NCBI RefSeq assembly: GCF_001641265.1 | Contig: NW_020167520.1 | Span: 1 to 64,000, forward strand | DNA length: 64,000 bases | Reading direction: 5' to 3' | DNA from: Pseudogymnoascus destructans | Lineage: Eukaryota > Ascomycota > Leotiomycetes > Thelebolales > Thelebolaceae | Part shown: piece after piece, positions 21,877 to 33,620 of the stretch | Numbering within the stretch: the stretch's first letter is position 1 | Layout of the letters: every line of letters starts with the position of its first letter | Notes under the pieces: generated by a model | What the model was told of the DNA's origin: nothing | What the model saw: the letters and a program-made list of their open reading frames with translations, nothing else | The model's database searches: none | Made by a program: the position numbers and the translations under genes

Positions 21877-23031
21877 TCACGCCTTCGTCCCCCTCGCAAT
21901 AAACACCTCCCTCTTCATCCTCTTCTCCTCAGGCCCAATCACAAGCCCCTTCCCCAACACCTTATACCCGAAATCCAACCCCAACCCCGCCTGCTCAAAC
22001 AGTTTCCGCACATCCTCCTCCGAGAATCCCATATATTTCACCGTCTCCACGACTTTGGTCTCTTCCCCTTTCCCTCCCGCTTCCTCCTTCTTCTCCCCGT
22101 GACCGTGACCGTGACCGTGTCCATGACCATGTCCATGACCATGACCGTGTCCGTGACCATGCCCAAGCATCTCCCCATGCGGCAAGAAATCCAATATCAC
22201 CAACGACCCCCCCCCCTTCAACCTCTCCCCCAACCTCCTCGCCGCCAACCCCGCATCCCCAAAATGATGAAACCCCAGCCCCACAACCGCAACATCAAAC
22301 CCCCAAAACTCCTCCCCCTCAAACTCCCTCGGCCTGTCCACCTCGGGATCGATCAAATCCCCCACCCAAGCGTGGACCTCCTCCTCCTCTAACCCTTGGT
22401 TGGAAGCTGTGGTGTTGTAGGCGGCGACCATGCCGGCGGACACATCGATGCCGATTACGCGGGAACAGTGTTCGGAGAGGGCTTTGGTGATGGTGCCGGT
22501 GCCGCAGGCGTAGTCGAGGAGGGTGAAGGGGGTGGTGGTTGGGTCGGAGGGGAAGGGGGCGAGGAAGGGGAGGGAGGATTGGAGGGAGGCGGTTAGGTCG
22601 GCGAGGGTTTTGGCGTGTTTGGTGTCGTAGGTTGCGGCTTCTGTGCTGGCGAGTGTTAGGTTTTGGAGATAGGGAGTTGGGGAAAGGGGTGGAAATGGCA
22701 ATCGGGAGTGGGAGAGGGGTGGAAATGGCAAAGGGGTGGAAATGGCAAAGGGGTGGAAATGGCAAAGGGGTGGAAATGGCAAAGGGGTGGAAATGGCAAA
22801 GGGGTGGAAATGGCAAAGGGGTGGAAATGGCAAAGGGGTGGAAATGGCAAAGGGGTGGAAATGGCAAAGGGGTGGAAATGGCAAAGGGGTGGAAATGGCA
22901 ATGGGGTGGAAATGGCAATGGGGAGGAAATGGCAATGGGGAGTGGGAGAGGGGATGAGATGTGTTTGGATGAAAGGGAACGAGGCTGGCTCACTCGAAGA
23001 AAGCTTTGTTTTTCCCTGCAAAGTCGGCCAT
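21877..23031 (-). CDS. Class I SAM-dependent methyltransferase with Gly-His repeat
   Basis: This is a small-molecule-type SAM methyltransferase of unknown substrate. Exons are 23031-22994 and 22645-21877 (268 residues). The 348-bp intron has GTGAGC and CCAG ends and joins MADFAGKNKAFF to DTEAATYD, a normal start for such enzymes. SAM motif I is LLDYACGTGTITKAL (about residue 60), with GIDVSAGMV, VVGLGFHHF and LVILDFLP further on. Between the last of these and the C-terminal KYMGFSEEDVRKLFEQAGL segment is a run of about 13 Gly-His dipeptides followed by a Glu/Lys linker. Such a histidine run could bind metal, but it may be simple repeat expansion. The intron carries a 17-bp minisatellite, listed separately. 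Confidence 0.85.
22714..22945. repeat. 17-bp minisatellite inside the methyltransferase intron
   Basis: Thirteen to fourteen nearly identical copies of GGGGTGGAAATGGCAAA stand head to tail, with variant copies at both edges. The array fills most of the intron between the two coding exons. Since 17 is not a multiple of three, stable reading through it is not expected, which supports its intronic place. Confidence 0.95.
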
Positions 23032-23318
23032 GTTTGATTATCCGTAAAGTAAACGAGCTATTTTCTCAGGGTCTTGTAATATGGTATCGTAGGTTATCAG
23101 AAACTCGTCGTCTACCTCCCAAGGTAGACGACGGCCTCTTCCCAACCCCGCACCAGGCACCCGGGCGCCGGAACATCATTATTGCCAATACCCCGCGCCA
23201 GGACACCGAGGGTCGAGTTGTTGCGCATCCAGGGCCACATGTATGAAGTGAAGCACTGGTGATCTGAGATGAAGCGTGTCTAGGTGTCTAGACAGAATAC
23301 CAATCCTCGATCGAGATC

Positions 23319-23397
23319 CATCTCCCTCACCATCACATCTCCCTCACCATCACATCTCCCTCACCATCACATCTCCCTCACCATCACATCTCCCTCA
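23319..23397. repeat. 17-bp tandem repeat (CATCTCCCTCACCATCA)
   Basis: Nearly five perfect copies stand in tandem just upstream of the methyltransferase gene. The unit length is the same as in the nearby intronic minisatellite, but the sequence is different. Confidence 0.9.
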
Positions 23398-23898
23398 CCC
23401 CCCCCTCCCCTTTCCCCTCCATATCACGTGCCACGTGCCAATTCTATCATGGCGGTGCTGACTTACAAGTAGTAGAGTAGTATGTAGAGTGGCGATGGGA
23501 AAGTGGGAGTGGAAGAAGTACTGCGGGCCTACTCTGCCGTGCCGTGAAGAAAAAAAAAAAAAAAAAAAAAAAAACTTGACTATGTAATTCAATATACATA
23601 CAGCATCCTAGACAAGTACCCCCCCTCAGTTCTGCAGGACAGCACGAGACGGGTTCGGGCGATCGGCCGTGTCCTCCCAGCTCGTCGGGCGGCCTGTTTT
23701 GCGGCCGGGAGAGTGGTCCCCTGCAGAGCTGTGATGGGGTGGGGGAGGGCATAGGGCCAATGAGGGAGGGCATAGGGCCAATGAGGGATGAGGGGATGAG
23801 GGGATGGATGTTTGCGGCGGTGGGTGTGTGCGGGACGGTGACGAGGGAAGCTGACGAGCGGTGCGTTGCGCTTTGCTGGGCTGCGATGCCGTTGGGGA

Positions 23899-24045
23899 TG
23901 GGGGAAGGGAGGGAGGGATGGGGGGAGGGAGGGAGGGATGGGGGGAGGGATGGGGGGAGGGGGGGGGAAAAGGGGGGGAGGGAGGGATGGGGGGAGGGAT
24001 GGGGGAGGGGGGGGAAAAAGGGGGGGAGGGGGGGAAGGGAGGGGG
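23899..24045. repeat. G-rich GGGAGGGATGGGG repeats
   Basis: Plus-strand sequence of about 150 bp is almost only G and A, built from GGGAGGGA and TGGGGGGAGGGA units with several runs of 4 to 9 G. It could form G-quadruplexes; this is inferred from sequence only. Confidence 0.85.
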
Positions 24046-24394
24046 ATTGGTTGTGGGGATTGGTTGTGGCTGTTCGCGGATACAATGGCACGTGTACAGT
24101 AGGCAGTGCAATGTGGTCCGGTGCGTCTCTCCCTTGCTTTCTCAACTGCAGCGCCGTTCGCGGCTGCCACGCATTACATTCTCTTCTCGTGACATTTTCC
24201 TCCAATGCCCATGCCCATGCCCATGCCCATGCCGCCCATGCCCATGCCGTACTATGGGTAGAATCCCACAATCCCAATCCAAGCGACCGACCCACGGCAA
24301 AGTGGCATGGAAGAAGAATGAAATGTGTCTGTTTTGGCCGGTTTGTGGTTTGTTGGTGTCTGTTCGTTGGGAAAGAAAGTGACGTGACGTGGCG

Positions 24395-24429
<35 letters not shown>

Positions 24430-24597
24430 TGTTTCTTGTTCGGCTTCTTCGGGATCCCTGCAGCCCACGCGACGAGGAGAGACGGGGGGTATTCTATGTG
24501 TTCTTGTGTTCTTGTGTTCTGTGTTCTGTGTTCTGTGTTCTGTGTTCTGCTCTACCTTTTCTGTTGGCGATGTGGTTCTGCCATCTGCCGTATCCAT

Positions 24598-24692
24598 TCT
24601 CTCATCCCTCCCCTCCCTCCTTCCCTTCTCTCATCCCTCCCCTCCCTCCTTCCCTTCTCAACTCCCTCCCCTCCCTCCTTCCCTTCTCAACC
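24598..24692. repeat. ~30-bp pyrimidine tandem repeat, three copies
   Basis: Three copies of a unit containing CCCTCCCCTCCCTCCTTCCC separated by TTCTCTCAT or TTCTCAACT. The strand bias is opposite to the G-rich array at 23.9 kb. Confidence 0.9.
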
Positions 24693-25022
24693 CCTGATAT
24701 CCACACGCTTGACTGGTACAAATAGCGGCTAACAGAAGACGTAACCAATTACATACCGTATGCTCTCAGATCATCCTCTGCGGAGTCCTATGGTCCAGAG
24801 CAGAATCTTCTCTTCTTTCCTTTTGCCCCCCACCCAGCAATCCAGGAATGGCCCCCCAAGCTTATCCCCATCCCATCCACCGACGGCGCCTTCCGGCCCG
24901 CATCTGCAGGTAGTCACTCGGTCGGCGGTCAGACAGGCATCACACATGGTGAATGTTACAAAAAACCAAAAGACCCGAACCGCGCAGCCACCTGACCCGC
25001 CTTGCCCAGCGAAACTCACACA

Positions 25023-25125
25023 GCACAGCAACATCACAGCACAGCACAGCACAGCACATCACAGCACATCACAGCACATCACAGCACATCACAGCACATC
25101 ACAGCACATCACAGCACAGCATAGC
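25023..25125. repeat. CACAGCACAT tandem array
   Basis: About ten copies of a 5/10-bp unit (CACAG and CACAGCACAT) make up roughly 100 bp. No coding meaning is likely. Confidence 0.9.
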
Positions 25126-28100
25126 ATAGCGCGTCACAGCAGGCAAACACGCAACTTAGCGGGTGCGGGGACCCAGAGAGGCCAGACGTGGATTTGGAAT
25201 GGGACACAGCGACCCCGAGACACGCTAGATGCGGGATGGGGATTGGGTTGGGCCTGCCGTGTCCGTCCCGGGGTTTGAGTTGCCGTTTGCTGCGAGTGTT
25301 CCGCTGCTTGGCTCGGCTCTCTGGTGCGTGCGACGGGTCTTTTTTGGACTTTCCGCTGTTGCTTGATGCTGTGCTGCCGTCACTTGCTGCACTCCAGTAT
25401 CTTACTGTCGTAAATCTCTGTCCGTACGTACTGGCACTGAGACTTTGAATCCGAGTGTGTGCGCGGCAGTGGTGAGTGTAGGTGGTAGGTACGGAGATAC
25501 AACAAAATACCTGCCGTTCACCCCTCAGCCACCCAGGATCTGAACTCTGAACTCGCATACCAACTAACGGACTCGCACGCATCCGGCGCTCTGGAGGAAA
25601 AGGTCGGTACTTTGAGTACAAATCGCGACTTGACCAGGACCCCCCAGTCTGTGCAGGGATCCTGCCAAAAGTCCCGTACGACCTCAGCCTGCCTAGCTCC
25701 CCCCCTCCCTTCCATCCTCCCCCCTCGCCCCTCCCCCCTCCCTCCCCCCACCCTCGCAACCATGGTCCATCTCCGTCGGTGTGCGGGATTGCCTGCGTCC
25801 TGACCTCACCCCATAGGCCGGCACAGCCCGGGATGCACCCACTAGCGCCATCCCACCATGCAGGCTCCGGCGATTATCGGGCCCAGGTTGCGGGCGGGGG
25901 GTCGCGACGGGGGACCCATCAAGTCTCCCCTCGTACCCCCCTCGTACATAGTTGGTTGTGGGGCAGAAAACGGCAGGGGTACAGGGTTAGGCATGTTCGT
26001 GGCGGCGGCGACGCGGCTTCGTGCAGCGGGTGCGTGAGCGGGTTGGGCCTTGACCACCCTGCGCTGCGCATGCACCTGCACGCTCGGCACGGTGGTGTGC
26101 AGCGGTGCGCACACCGTCGGATGCGGGTGCGCGCATGAGGTTCTGGTCACAGGACCGCCGAGAGCGGATAAGCGGCCTTTGGGGCCTCACACCGCTTGCT
26201 GGCGTCGGGGTCGCCCATTCGTCGGCGCCGAAAGGGCAGGAGAGGAGGGAGGTATCTTTGTGATGGTAGTGTGTACTCTTAAGTCTTTGGGCTGTGGTTA
26301 TGGATGGAGGGATTTGGGGGGTTTGGTAATGGATGGATGGGCTGGGGATGGCGGATGGAGGATGGCCGATGAATGGAGATGGCGGTGGTGGACGGGATGG
26401 GGGAATTGGCGATGGAGATGGGAGAAAATATGGGGGATTGGTAACTGTACCACGGTATGCCACTGCCACTGCCACTGCCACTTAATCTGGCACTGTCCTC
26501 GATCCGGCCACTCTGCGGAGCCCAGATTGCAGTGCAGTACCATCGTCGCGATGATGGTTTGTTTGTGTTGTGTGGTACTCGCACTGCGTCAGTGCGAGTC
26601 CAGACTTTCGGCGACGGCCTGGCATGGGGAGTTTCCTTCCCCAAGTCAAGTCCCAACGACATCAAGATACACACATCTACAGTGAAGTCCGGTACGCCCT
26701 ATCCCTTCCGTCAGCATCCCGTCACCCACAAACAACCTCCCCCCCCCCCCCCCCCCCCATCACCAAGAACTCCTACTATTGCATCATCCCCTATATAACC
26801 AACCCCAGCCCTGTCGAGTGACGCTGCCTCCCCCTTCCTGCCGCCCTACCTGGCTCGCGCCCGACTTGGGTCCCAAGCTGAGCTGCCTTGGGCCGCTCCG
26901 GTCTGGGCACTGCAAACACCAGCGCTGGGATGCGCTGCATCTCGCCCGAAACCGTCGGCTGCGACACGACACGGCGACAAACCATTGCAGGCGCAGGCCC
27001 TTGACGCAGGCGGGCTGCGAGGCATGCAGCACGGTGGGCGCGTCGCCGTTTTGCTGATCGGGGGTTTGTGTTGGTTGCCTTGATGTCCTGATGGCTCCAG
27101 GATGGATGTTCCTCGTTGAATCTCAGAGACTATCGTCGGGCGGCGATGAGACGGGCCTCGTTGGTTCCTGTGTTGGATGTTGGCCATCCCCCCTTCCTCC
27201 TCCCTCCCTCCCTCCCGCTCGCGTACATCCTCACATCCCCAACCCTCCCTCCACCAACTAGCCACGTCGCACACTCGCCCGCCCAGCCTCAATCGACAAC
27301 ACTCCTGTCTCGCGCTGCTCCGCCCTACCCTGCGCCCCACGCAACGGTGCGGGTACTCCCTCCCTCCCTCCCTTCGCCGCCTGAAACTCCATCTCGCGCG
27401 CTGCGGTCAGGCATTGTGCCCCATCTCCTTGCCGATGTCTGCATTGTGAGAGGGACGGACGGACGGACGGACGGGCATCGGTGGGGTTGGGGTGGGGGTG
27501 AGTTGTCGTAGATCAAACCGTGTTCCTCCTGTGCGCTGGCTGATGGTAGGGGGTGGGCGGAGATTGGGATTGGGGGGCTCCGAGACATTTTCAAAAACCT
27601 CGGTGAAGGACCGAGGTGACGATTGTAATTCCTCTCCGTGCTTATCACCTGCCCCCCTCCCTTCCTCGCGCCCGCCCCCTTTATTTTGCTTTTTTGTTTA
27701 GGCGGTGCCCGAGACACCGCCTGGGGAGCGAGGGAATTGGGGTTGGGGGTGGGACCTATTTCGAGGACGGGGAGAAGAGTAGAGACAACTGCACACAACT
27801 GCACAGACTGTACTCTGAGATACATCCTAAACTAACCGCCCAAAAATATAAACCTGCAAATACGTGAATGACCATCATCATCACCAACACACACAGAAAT
27901 AGTTACTGCCAATTTGGGCCCCCGTTGGCAGCGACCCAATCTGCAAACCATGACGGCCGCAGGCCGCAGATATGGCCGCCACGCCACGGCAGCCACACAC
28001 ACCACACCGCGCGCGAGTGTGTCCGCGTCCGCCCCCGCATCGATTTCTCGTCAGGGGACCAGAGGTGCACGCAGGTCTTGCAGCCATCACACATCACCCC

Positions 28101-29771
28101 CTGCTCCATCCTAGACGACAATAATTTACCCATCGTAGGGCGAGATATGCTTCTCGCTCGTTGTGGAAGCAGGTATGCGTAGGGCGCGTAGGTATGTTGG
28201 GACGGGGGAATGGCCACATCCAACAGAGAGTGATGATGATGATGTGACCATTCAGCGGAAATCGACACCACGAGTCCCGTTCCCGTTCCTCCCTCCCCAT
28301 GATTGCGAAAAACAAATCTCGAATCGCCACCACCATGGCAGGATAGGTAGGGGTTGTATGGAGTTGTTCCTCGACCGCCAAGACTGCGGCATTCCCGCCC
28401 TCCCGCTGTTGGTGATCCCCCGGGGCGGGCAAGTTTTTTTGGTCGAACTAGGGGCTAATGCAGTGCTTACACCACTCTCGCCCATATGATACGGTCGTAG
28501 GGGGGTACTGCTGCTGGTACTGATGCACGATACTGCGCTCTGGTGTTTAGTAGGGATGGGTATATGCAGTGCTGACCACCTCGGCCGAAGTGTAACGGAA
28601 CTGTCTGTATGTTACTGTGTAGGTGTGGAGACGGTGTACAGGAGTCGTGAACACACCGGTGGGGCGAGCGAGGGATGCGATCCCCAGGGGAGGCCAGCGT
28701 ACCTGCGGCTACGGCGGGGGGTTTGGTATAGCTGTGGGCGCCGCTGTTAGCGACGGATACGCGGTGTTGGTGATGCGGTTGGCGAGGCGTTCCAGATGGG
28801 CTGGGGGATCAGACCTTTTCCTGATGGGCGGCTGGCGGTCGTGTGTGCATGTACTGCTTGGTGGCTAGTTTAGGCCGGAAGGGGGGGAAGGGGGTAGCCG
28901 CTGATGCCGCGTTGGGCGCGTGGTGAGATGTTCGCATGTAGGTTATCGTGGTGTATGAGTGCGTTCCTTGCTGCCGTAATACTTGGGATGGGAAGGGAAA
29001 TAAAATGAGGTGCGAGGATTCTCTACTACGGAGGCAGGTGGATATCGCCCATCGTCCCAACCCATAACACGCGGTCGGGAGTTGTACGAGCCGGTGGATT
29101 TGGAAAGGGGAGGTAGGGGAGGGCGCTAGGGGATCCAAGACCGCATGCGAGCGACCCTTTCTGCAGATATTGATAGATTGCTCCATTGCCCAGACAAACA
29201 AAGTGACAGACAGACAGACAGACAGATTGACAGACGCAGGTTTTTTGACGGGACGGCAGGGAGGGAGGGAAGGCAAGGGACGGAAGGGAAGGGACGGAAA
29301 GGGATACGATGCGATGCAGACGGACGTTCCGACATCTTTTGTTGGGTTGTATGTGGGGAGCGCGAATGGAGTTTGGGCTTAGCCGCCGTAATCGCGGGTT
29401 CCAACGAGGGAAGCAGGGTGGAAGCCAACATGATTTAATTATGCGCGTCGTGGCATCGTTGGTACTGACTGGCCGAGCGCATGGTTACTAGAATAGGCTG
29501 TGTTGTCGCCGTTGTAGGTACGGGTGACGGGTGATGGATGATGTACTCGAGTACGTCAGGTGCCAAAAATGCGCCGGCGCCTGTCGACATTTCTCGGTGC
29601 AAGTTGGGGCGGAGAAAGTGGGAAGATAGTAGGGGGTACAGTGGGTGACGAGTGGGTCTGTCTGCGGGGTGGTGGCGAAACGGGTAATTCATGACTCGTT
29701 AGGTGTACGAGTACTCCGCCTCGGCACGCACTTACTGTACTGCACATCGTCGTCATCCCTTCTTCAGTATG

Positions 29772-29843
29772 CCTGCAAGCTCTGCACGCGAACGTCGCCA
29801 ATGCTTGGCGACGTTGGCGACGTTCGCGTGCAGAGCTTGCAGG
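29772..29843. repeat. Perfect 29-bp-arm palindrome
   Basis: Arms 29772-29800 and 29815-29843 are exact reverse complements around a 14-base centre. The centre itself contains a second short palindrome (TCGCCA...TGGCGA), so two alternative hairpins are possible. It directly abuts the purine-rich array that starts at 29844. Confidence 0.95.
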
Positions 29844-30085
29844 GAGGGGGAGGGGAGGGAGGAAAGCGGAGGGAGGAAAGCGGAGGGAGGGGGAGGGGAG
29901 GGAGGAAAGCGGAGGGAGGAAAGCGGAGGGAGGGGGAGGGGAGGGAGGAAAGCGGAGGGAGGAAAGCGGAGGGAGGAAAGCGGAGGGAGGAAAGCGGAGG
30001 GGAGGGGAGGGAGGAAAGCGGAGGGGAGGGGAGGGAAGGGAGCGGAGGGGAGGGAAGGGAGCGGAGGGGAGGGAAGGGAGCGGAG
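29844..30085. repeat. Purine-rich minisatellite (GGAGGGAGGAAAGC)n
   Basis: About 240 bp made almost only of G and A, with a C every 8 to 15 bases, built from GGAGGGAGGAAAGC and GGGAAGGGAGC units. Such homopurine tracts can form triplex DNA; that is inference. Confidence 0.9.
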
Positions 30086-30314
30086 CGGTAGGTAGAGTAG
30101 GTTGGTAGGGTACGGGTACGGCGGTACGGTGCGTGCGTAGAGGATACTTGTCTCTCTGTAGCATCTCTACGATCTGCCGGCAAGGGAGGAAGTTGGTGGC
30201 GGATAGACCGACGGCGTGGCAGTGGGTGGGATAGCTGGGTCGCGCTTGTGCACGGCGGACCGGGGGGGTAGTGTACTGTGGTGTACTGTGGTGTACAGCG
30301 GTGTGGTGTGGTGT

Positions 30315-30464
30315 AGTGTAGTAGTGTAGTGTAGTGTAGTGTAGTGTAGTGTAGTGTAGTGTAGTGTAGTGTAGTGTAGTGTAGTGTAGTGTAGTGTAGT
30401 GTAGTGTAGTGTAGTGTAGTGTAGTGTAGTGTAGTGTAGTGTAGTGTAGTGTAGTGTAGTGTAG
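30315..30464. repeat. Pentanucleotide satellite (TAGTG)n
   Basis: About thirty uninterrupted copies of TAGTG (150 bp), followed by related GGACTGTACT units to about 30530. The array is unusually pure, suggesting recent expansion. Confidence 0.95.
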
Positions 30465-30749
30465 TGGACTGTACTGTACTGGACTGTACTGGACTGTAGT
30501 GTACTGGACTGTACTGTAATGGACTGGACACTACAGTAACTGTTGCCAGAGACGGTACGAGGCGGTGGTGGATAACCCCTGTTAACTGTTGGGAAGATGG
30601 AGATGTGGACATGGGAACTTGGATGAGACATGGCGAGGAGGACGTGGGTGAGGAGTGCTACTGGCTCCCAAAGTATGGTATGGAGCACAGTAGTACAGTA
30701 GCAAGGTGGGGCGGAGGGGGGAGAGAGGAGAGTGGGAAGAAGGGAGGGG

Positions 30750-30866
30750 GATGGGGGGATGGGGGGATGGGGGATGGGGGGATGGGGGATGGGGGGATGG
30801 GGGGATGGGGGATGGGGGGATGGGGGGATGGGGGGATGGGGGGATGGGGGGATGGGGGATGGGGGG
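30750..30866. repeat. (GGGGGAT)n G-rich repeat
   Basis: About fifteen copies of GGGGGAT or GGGGGGAT in tandem, continuing into GGGAGG-type repeats to about 30930. It is a candidate G-quadruplex tract. Confidence 0.9.
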
Positions 30867-30984
30867 AAGGGATGGGGGGAGGGAAGGGAGGGGAGGAAGG
30901 GAGGGGAGGAAGGGAGGGAGGGGAGGGAGGGGAGGGATGGTAGGATGGTAGGATGGTAGGTGAGGAGGTAAGTAGAGTACTGTA

Positions 30985-31190
30985 CTGGACTATAGGACTA
31001 TACTGGTAATACTGGACTATACTGGACTATACTGGACTATACTGGTAATACTGGTAATACTGGTAATACTGGTAATACTGGACTATACTGGACTATACTG
31101 GACTATACTGGACTATACTACACTATACTGGCCTATACTGCACTATACTGCACTATACTGCACTATAACCACTATAACCACTATAACATA
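30985..31190. repeat. ACTGGACTAT / ACTGGTAAT tandem array
   Basis: About twenty copies of 9- to 10-bp units (GGACTATACT, GGTAATACT, GCACTATACT) arranged in blocks, so that variants are clustered. This is typical of unequal exchange or slippage. Confidence 0.9.
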
Positions 31191-31467
31191 ACTGCAACCT
31201 CCACACTACACTACTTTCAACGCTGGACAGGCAAAAGAAAAACAAAACCAATGTGTGCATGCATACGTGATGTTGTTTTCTGTCTACATGTCTATACTAT
31301 CCATATGCCTGTCTGCGTCTGTTCGTGCATACTGGGTACGTACCGCCTCTACCTTACACCACCCACCCCCACCCATAACCACCATAATACTACTACACCA
31401 TACTACTCACGGACTGAATGACTTGCATCTCGGAACTTGAACTTGTACTGGCCTGACCAACTAACTC

Positions 31468-31550
31468 CGTCACCATCACCATCACCATCACCGTCACCGT
31501 CACCGTCACCCTCACCGTCACCCTCACCCTCACCCTCACCCTCACCCTTC
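31468..31550. repeat. Hexanucleotide repeat (CACC[A/G/C]T)n
   Basis: About fourteen hexamers, ATCACC, then GTCACC, then CTCACC, sit in a CT-rich region that may be the promoter of the Zn2Cys6 gene 2 kb downstream. Confidence 0.9.
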
Positions 31551-33620
31551 TTGTTCTATTCTAACCCTCTTCTTCATCCTATCTGCTCTCTCTCTTTTCC
31601 ATCTTTCCATCTTTCCATCTTTCCACTCACTCTCCTCCTCCTCCTCGACTCACTCTCCCCCTTGCGCCCCTCTATACACAACCTTCAACCCACACGTAGG
31701 CCCCGCAAAGGAAAACAAAAAAAAAAGCAAAGAAACGAAATTCCTCCTTCTCTTTATTACTCCCATCTTGCCCTCGCCGGACCGCACAATTCCTCCGCAG
31801 ACAAATCTTGCCCTGAGAGCTGAGTTGAGCTGAGCTGAGCCGTGCCGCACCGCACTCCCCACGTCAGCAAACCACACTTCACATCACACAACCCACCAAC
31901 AGACAAACCAAGGAAATATCTTACCCACGAAAGGAAACCGCGCCCACTCTCGCTCACTCAAACCCCACCAACCCACCACGAGGAAATCCGAATCTCGGCT
32001 TCCCAAGTGTCTCGCGACCCTCCATATTACAGTCGCACACACAGCAAGCAAACCAAGCAAACCGCAGCGCTCCGCCTCGCAGCATCCATTCCCCAGCACC
32101 GGTAGATCAGGGTAGCTAGTCTTCCCTTCGCGACGGTTCGCGGTCCTTCCTTAAGAGGTCGTCGGGATCAACAGCGCGGGCCATAGTCGCAAACAAAGAC
32201 TGGTAACGAGTCCTTGGGCACACCACCAAAACCACAAAAATCTCGGAGGCCCAAACAAGTTACCATCCCAGATCTGGGCAGACGGGGACTAAAGACGGAC
32301 GACCGACTTGAATTTGGAGGGTATTGCCACTTGGTTTTACGGCTCAGATTAGTATTTCTACAGTTGTACTGTACGAACTGAGAGAAAGAAGAAAAACAGA
32401 AAGTTGAATTGGCGCGAAACAGACGCCAGAATACTCTCACAATAAACCTCGCATCTCATACCCACGGGAAGCGCGAATCTGCTACTGGTTGAGCCATTAC
32501 AACCCCATTCCAAGAAATTTCCAAGAACCAAAGGAACATCAGAAAACCTCTCGAGTCGCAGAAATACCTCTCCCCAATCCTGCAATCTCGCGGCCCCAGA
32601 ATTCCGATTTCCTGGTTGAGAGGGCACCGACGGTCCACTTGGGGTGATCTACTGTTCCGCAAAGTTTGGTACACTTGTCACCGCCGGAGGCAGACGAAAT
32701 TGGCGCTTGGAAAATTTTAGAAGAGTTACTTACGGGAGGGAAGGCGCGAAACGCAGTGGGACGGTGAAAAAAACCCACCGCCACACACAAAAGACGCACA
32801 AGCACCAAGGAGCACAAAGCAGAAACGCGCACTCACACACACTTAAACTATCTGCGGCAGTACGGTAAAGAGTAAAGTCGTGCAGCCGTTGCCCGGTTTT
32901 GTGGACTCGTCCAACTTCAAAACAACACACCACTGGGATTACTGGGAAATACAAAGAGAGGAAATATACAGTTGAGCCGGATCAGCTGGATCGCGGACCT
33001 GAATCATTCATCTTTGGTCGCTCTGGGTCAACCTCGCTCGCTATCCGCAGGGCCCGTCCGCTATCACATCCACTAAAAGGCCCCCCCCGAGCCTTTCCAA
33101 CCCCGCTGAAGGACAGCCCGGTCTGAGAGCTGAACAGCCCAATCCGCGGGTACACTTGGAACCCACCTCATCCCTCCATTATCATATAATCCATCTTCTG
33201 CCCTCTGCCACCTCCTCTTCCTCTCCATCCGACTTCTAATATCGGGTACGACGACCACATCGCAGGCAGTTTGTGCATATCGCCGCTGTCTTCCGTACCG
33301 GACTTCTCTCACAGTCCTTGCCGCCAGACCAATTCTTGACGTTTTTCCAAGAATAATCGACCGGCTAGAACTGGGACTTATCGCCTTCTCACCTCCACAC
33401 CGACGTACGACCACCAGCTTCGGATTTCGCCTCCCCAGACGCGATTTCGCCTCCCTGAACACTCCTAGAGGTACGAAATAAACCACAGACAACCATCTCT
33501 CACTTCTCACTGCACGACCAATCTCCCAGACGTGTAAACACCATCCAGCGACTTCAGCTCGCGGACCTTTGAAGCCAAAAACTCCCCGATCAATCCGCCA
33601 CCGTGGCGATCTATCACAAT

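Larger units (their letters stand above)
23032..33620. other. 10.6 kb gene-poor tract rich in tandem repeats
   Basis: No protein gene is supported. Open frames here lie in low-complexity Pro, Gly, Ser or Arg runs produced by simple repeats, and lack domains and intron logic. The stretch holds at least a dozen tandem arrays (main ones listed separately), a poly-A run (23550-23574), a poly-C run of about 20 (26741-26759), and long one-sided G-rich or C-rich tracts. It is CpG-rich from 25 to 29 kb and shows no TAG/TAA-rich decay. CT-rich DNA at 31.46-31.66 kb and the 2 kb before 33621 look like promoter and long 5' leader of the Zn2Cys6 gene. A non-coding RNA gene cannot be excluded. Confidence 0.6.

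Noticed and set aside
23447..24725. Several open frames of 150-330 codons on both strands
   Set aside because: They are formed by simple repeats (Pro, Gly, Met-Gly runs), overlap each other in different frames, and show no domain.
26741..26759. Poly-C and poly-A runs (also 23550-23574) as possible contig joins
   Set aside because: They may be real homopolymers; without read data there is no ground to call a misassembly.
30315..30464. Internal telomere repeat
   Set aside because: The unit is TAGTG, not TTAGGG or CCCTAA, and ordinary genes lie on both sides.
29556..30959. Open frames of 110-280 codons rich in Arg/Glu/Gly, Pro/Phe or Thr/Leu/His/Tyr
   Set aside because: They are translations of the purine-rich, TAGTG and GGGGGAT arrays, not proteins.
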